From the NCBI RefSeq assembly GCF_964065165.1, contig NZ_OZ061549.1, positions 1,426,001 to 1,490,000 of the forward strand: a DNA stretch of 64,000 nucleotides. The letters are read 5' to 3'. This document shows, piece after piece, positions 61,702-64,000 of this stretch. The notes under the pieces were generated by a model that had not been told where the DNA came from, ran no database searches, and saw only the letters and a list, made by a program, of their open reading frames with translations. The stretch's first letter is position 1; every line of letters begins with the position of its first letter. Both the position numbers and the translations under genes were made by a program. The DNA is from Levilactobacillus yonginensis (lineage in GTDB: Bacteria > Bacillota > Bacilli > Lactobacillales > Lactobacillaceae).

Positions 61702-61846
61702 GCCAAATTTGGACTCAGCCGTGGAATTTTTAAGTGACCTTCTTGAAAATGGCGACTTGAAGACGTGCTTTGCGGCTTCAAGCGAGGGACAAGACCGCTC
61801 TTTGGCTTGTCCCGTCCTTTCCACCGCGTTCCAGTCCAGATTTGGC
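61702..61846 (-). repeat. Family A structured repeat (A11)
   Basis: The outer stem GCCAAATCTGGACT pairs with AGTCCAAATTTGGC. Arms: GGGACAAGCC-AAAGAGCGG-TCTTGTCCC, the conserved loop in reverse, and CTTGAAGCCGC..GTCTTCAAG. The GGAACGCGGTGG and CCACGGCTGAG segments correspond to GGAACGGTGCC and GGCGCCTGAG of A6. Confidence 0.75.
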
Positions 61847-61954
61847 GAACGGTAAGGCGACAATTTCCCGCTATATCTGACTAAACCCCAACACCCAATC
61901 CTTGTTGTATCAAGCATAGTGGGTGTTTCAGTACTTTCAACCTTTGGTAACAAA

Positions 61955-62002
61955 GACAAGCCGTCAACACTATTTGAAAAAGTAGTGTTGACGGCTTGTT
62001 TA
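61955..62002. terminator. Terminator between MucBP gene and D,D-carboxypeptidase gene
   Basis: ACAAGCCGTCAACACTA pairs with TAGTGTTGACGGCTTGT around TTTGAAAAAG, followed by TTATTTTA on the plus strand. It lies between convergent genes. Confidence 0.9.
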
Positions 62003-62033
62003 TTTTAATCGTCGCTATTTATGGGCCAATCCT

Positions 62034-63299
62034 TTAAGCTAAGGCACTCGTAACCGGCGTAACCAACGCTTTAAGCAACTGATCCGTAGTCTGCTTGCTG
62101 TGGAACACGACGCGATCCGCAAACAGCGTCGCGGTCTGCTGGGCCTTGTACACAATCTGTTGCTTGGCTCCAGTGGTTGCATCGGTGACGGTCGCCTGGG
62201 CAACCGGATCGCCGGCATCGACCATCCCGCTGCTCAACTGAGCTGGTGTCAATTTTGTCTCCACCTTGGTGCTCAAATTAGCCGCCTTCTCTTGGTACCA
62301 AACGCCCGCCTGACTGATGATCGGCGCCGCTGTAACCTTGGTTTCTAAACCATTAGCCAGTGACACTGACTGGTTTGCCAACGGCGTGGTCTCTAACTGG
62401 TACATTTCTTTCGTCTGCTTGATTAACTTGTTCATCGCGGAAAAGGTCGTGTCGCCACCGATAATGGTCGCAATCATTCGCTGACCATTGACCTTGTACG
62501 AAGCGGTATAACACAGCTTGGCACTCTCCGTAAAACCAGTCTTCAAGCCATCGATTTGGCTTTCCTTCTTATAATGGCTCTTACCCTTTAAACAACCATT
62601 TTCATTATAAATGGTGGTGCCATTGATTTTGGCTTCAGTCTGATTCGACATCTGCGTAATCTCGGGGTCCGCAGCCAACAAATGCTGGGCGACCAACGTG
62701 ATCGCCTTAGCGGAAACTAAATTTTCTTCCTTCTTGCCAGTATTGGGGAGAACCAAGTTGTAATCCTTCAAATCTCCGTTATCTAACCCAGAAGAGCTAA
62801 TGAAATGGGCCTCGATGCCCCAGTCCGCGCTCTGTTGATTCATCAGGGCGACAAATTTAGCATTATTGCCGGCCACGTACTCTCCTAAGGCTGTTGCGGC
62901 ACTGTTCGATGAAGCAATCATGGCCGCAGCCACCAACTGTTTCACCGTAAACTTCTCCCCGGTCTTCATCCGTAGAGAGGAGAATTCATAGCTGTGACTC
63001 AGCTTTAAGAGGTCGTTGCTCATTGGCACATCATCGTTCCAACCAATCTTGCCATCATTGATGGCCTTAACCGTCAGATAAACAGTCAGTAATTTTGAAA
63101 GTGACGCGATTGGGTATTTCTTATCCGCATTTTGTTGGTAGAGTACCTGGCCACTCTGGGCGTCCATGACGAACGCAGCCCGGGCTGGGACCTTAGAAAC
63201 GGTCTTTGTGGCCGCATTTGCGGTCACACCACCACCCAAGCCAATTACGGTCAGGCCAACGATAGCGGCCTGCCATAACCAGCGTTTAAATTTTTGCAC
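62034..63299 (-). CDS. dacA: D,D-carboxypeptidase (PBP5/DacA type)
   Basis: 421 residues from GTG at 63299. A TTG at 63320 is part of the AAAGGAG site itself. Signal peptide (to about 30), then a serine peptidase S11 domain: 'SLSKLL' with catalytic Ser and Lys (about 67-70), 'SSNSAA' (about 131) and 'KTGF' (about 240). A C-terminal beta domain (about 290-400) follows. It trims the terminal D-Ala of peptidoglycan stem peptides. A membrane-anchoring C-terminal helix is only weak ('LLKALVTPVTSALA'). Confidence 0.92.
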   Translation of the reverse strand: MQKFKRWLWQAAIVGLTVIGLGGGVTANAATKTVSKVPARAAFVMDAQSGQVLYQQNADKKYPIASLSKLLTVYLTVKAINDGKIGWNDDVPMSNDLLKLSHSYEFSSLRMKTGEKFTVKQLVAAAMIASSNSAATALGEYVAGNNAKFVALMNQQSADWGIEAHFISSSGLDNGDLKDYNLVLPNTGKKEENLVSAKAITLVAQHLLAADPEITQMSNQTEAKINGTTIYNENGCLKGKSHYKKESQIDGLKTGFTESAKLCYTASYKVNGQRMIATIIGGDTTFSAMNKLIKQTKEMYQLETTPLANQSVSLANGLETKVTAAPIISQAGVWYQEKAANLSTKVETKLTPAQLSSGMVDAGDPVAQATVTDATTGAKQQIVYKAQQTATLFADRVVFHSKQTTDQLLKALVTPVTSALA

Positions 63300-63451
63300 G
63301 AGCGTAAACGCTCCTTTCAAGATAGTAAGTTGTATATATTATACAGAAAGTTTGGGCCCATGGGGTGACAAACCGCAATCTTGCCCAAATTTTAACCTAT
63401 TAAAAATGTATTTGTAAAAAAAGTTGGCCATAACCCTTGACCATTTGTGTT

Positions 63452-63493
63452 TACAGTTGTAAACTAAACTCATTAATTAAGATTACAATTGTA
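63452..63493 (+). promoter_or_regulatory. Two cop boxes (CopY operators)
   Basis: TACAGTTGTA (63452-63461) and TACAATTGTA (63484-63493) both match TACANNTGTA exactly, with centres 32 bases apart, upstream of copY. CopY-zinc would repress here and release on copper. Confidence 0.92.
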
Positions 63494-63512
63494 AACGAAA
63501 GGAGTTGTATCT

Positions 63513-63956
63513 ATGGCAGCCACAGAAGTAGCAGTCACCATTTCCGACGCAGAATGGCGGGTCATGCGGATCGTTTGGACCCTCGGTCAAGCCGATAGCC
63601 GGACCATCATTGATTTATTAGAGCAACAACACGACTGGAAAGCGGCCACCATCAAAACCTTGATTGGCCGGTTGGTCAAGAAGGGCGCCTTGGCCACAGC
63701 CAAAGATGGACGCCAATTCATCTACACCCCGAACATTGACGAACAAACGGCAATGGACACGGCACTGCAGACTGAGCTCGATCAGATGTGTGCCATGCAC
63801 CGGGGAACTGCTCTAGCGCACGTGTTAGAGCAGACCGAACTGAGTCACAACGACGTTCAAGAATTACTGAACGTCCTGAATAAGAAATTAGCCACAGCGC
63901 CAGCTGAAGTTGCCTGTGACTGTCTACCTGAAAATTGCGAGAGGAGTTGTGAATAA
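63513..63956 (+). CDS. copY: CopY/TcrY family copper-responsive repressor
   Basis: 147 residues: BlaI/MecI-type winged helix (about 8-78, 'SDAEWRVMRIVWTLGQADSRTI', 'IKTLIGRLVKKGAL'), a dimerisation helix, and a C-terminal metal site 'CDCLPENCERSC', a CxCx4Cx3C variant of the usual CxCx4CxC. Zinc holds it on DNA and copper releases it. The stop overlaps the ATG of the next gene (TAATG). Confidence 0.93.
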   Translation: MAATEVAVTISDAEWRVMRIVWTLGQADSRTIIDLLEQQHDWKAATIKTLIGRLVKKGALATAKDGRQFIYTPNIDEQTAMDTALQTELDQMCAMHRGTALAHVLEQTELSHNDVQELLNVLNKKLATAPAEVACDCLPENCERSCE

Positions 63957-64000
63957 TGAAAGAAACTGAGATGCACAACATGGACATGCACGACGACATG
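63956..64000 (+). CDS. copB: Copper-transporting P-type ATPase, first 15 codons (3' truncated by window)
   Basis: ATG overlapping the copY stop, behind GAGAGGAGTTGTG. The visible part 'MKETEMHNMDMHDDM' is the His/Met-rich metal-binding start of CopB-type exporters. The assignment rests on this and on the copY operon context. Confidence 0.7.
   Translation, partial: MKETEMHNMDMHDDM

Overview
The window looks like a chromosomal segment of a heterofermentative-type lactobacillus (Lactobacillaceae, plausibly near Levilactobacillus or Lactiplantibacillus). The grounds are moderate GC, Gram-positive ribosome binding sites, two WxL/DUF916/LPXTG surface-protein operons, MucBP and DUF5776 domains, oleate hydratase, an Fnr-like FLP regulator and a CopY copper operon. 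The genus is inference. No rRNA, tRNA, CRISPR or prophage was seen.

Layout. 0-5.5 kb: end of an osmoprotectant ABC transporter, an MFS-like membrane protein, a small secreted protein, and an FLP regulator divergent from a gene whose promoter carries a perfect FNR-type box at -41.5. 5.5-13.6 kb: two tandem WxL surface-protein operons with near-identical promoters and long leaders; the upstream operon lacks the DUF916 gene. 14-23.5 kb: a zinc-finger protein, GRP-type sugar uptake protein behind a cre site, tautomerase, short UvrA-like ATPase, YagU-like protein, GPH symporter and MarR regulator. 23.5-29.9 kb: HAD phosphatase, papain-like membrane hydrolase, a PadR plus HAAS/DUF4097 pair, cytidine deaminase and signal peptidase I. 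30-39.4 kb: a thioester/VaFE-repeat LPXTG adhesin, oleate hydratase, a secreted repeat protein and an OatA-type O-acetyltransferase. 39.9-44.6 kb: adenosine deaminase, a recombinase-like protein without catalytic residues, polysaccharide deacetylase and L,D-transpeptidase. 44.8-51 kb is the accessory stretch: a matrixin-like protein with its zinc site erased, a degenerate type I toxin-antitoxin locus, a two-part secreted protein, an intact IS256-family element with 8-bp target duplication, and a RelB pseudogene. 51-59.6 kb: a redox/detoxification cluster (two aldo/keto reductases, ABM monooxygenase, amidohydrolase, NAD(P)-binding protein, two DUF2255 proteins, two hexapeptide acetyltransferases, a LysR regulator). 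60-64 kb: a MucBP/DUF5776 surface protein, a D,D-carboxypeptidase, and copY with the first codons of a copper ATPase.

The most unusual content is not coding. Two families of long structured intergenic repeats recur through the window. Family A (about 90-200 bp, around eleven copies including fragments) folds into a long outer stem holding up to three arms, one of them with a conserved ACCGC...GGCT loop. Family B (about 173 bp; three full copies, three partial or diverged) is a nested long hairpin followed by a terminator-like hairpin. Arms differ between copies in compensating ways, so structure rather than sequence appears to be kept. Copies sit at gene 3' ends or in leaders; one B copy supplies the stop codon of the UvrA-like gene and one A copy lies in the leader of the sugar transporter. 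I do not recognise either family.

Much of the protein content concerns the envelope: surface display (WxL, LPXTG, MucBP), wall modification (O-acetylation, L,D- and D,D-peptidases, deacetylase) and export (signal peptidase I).
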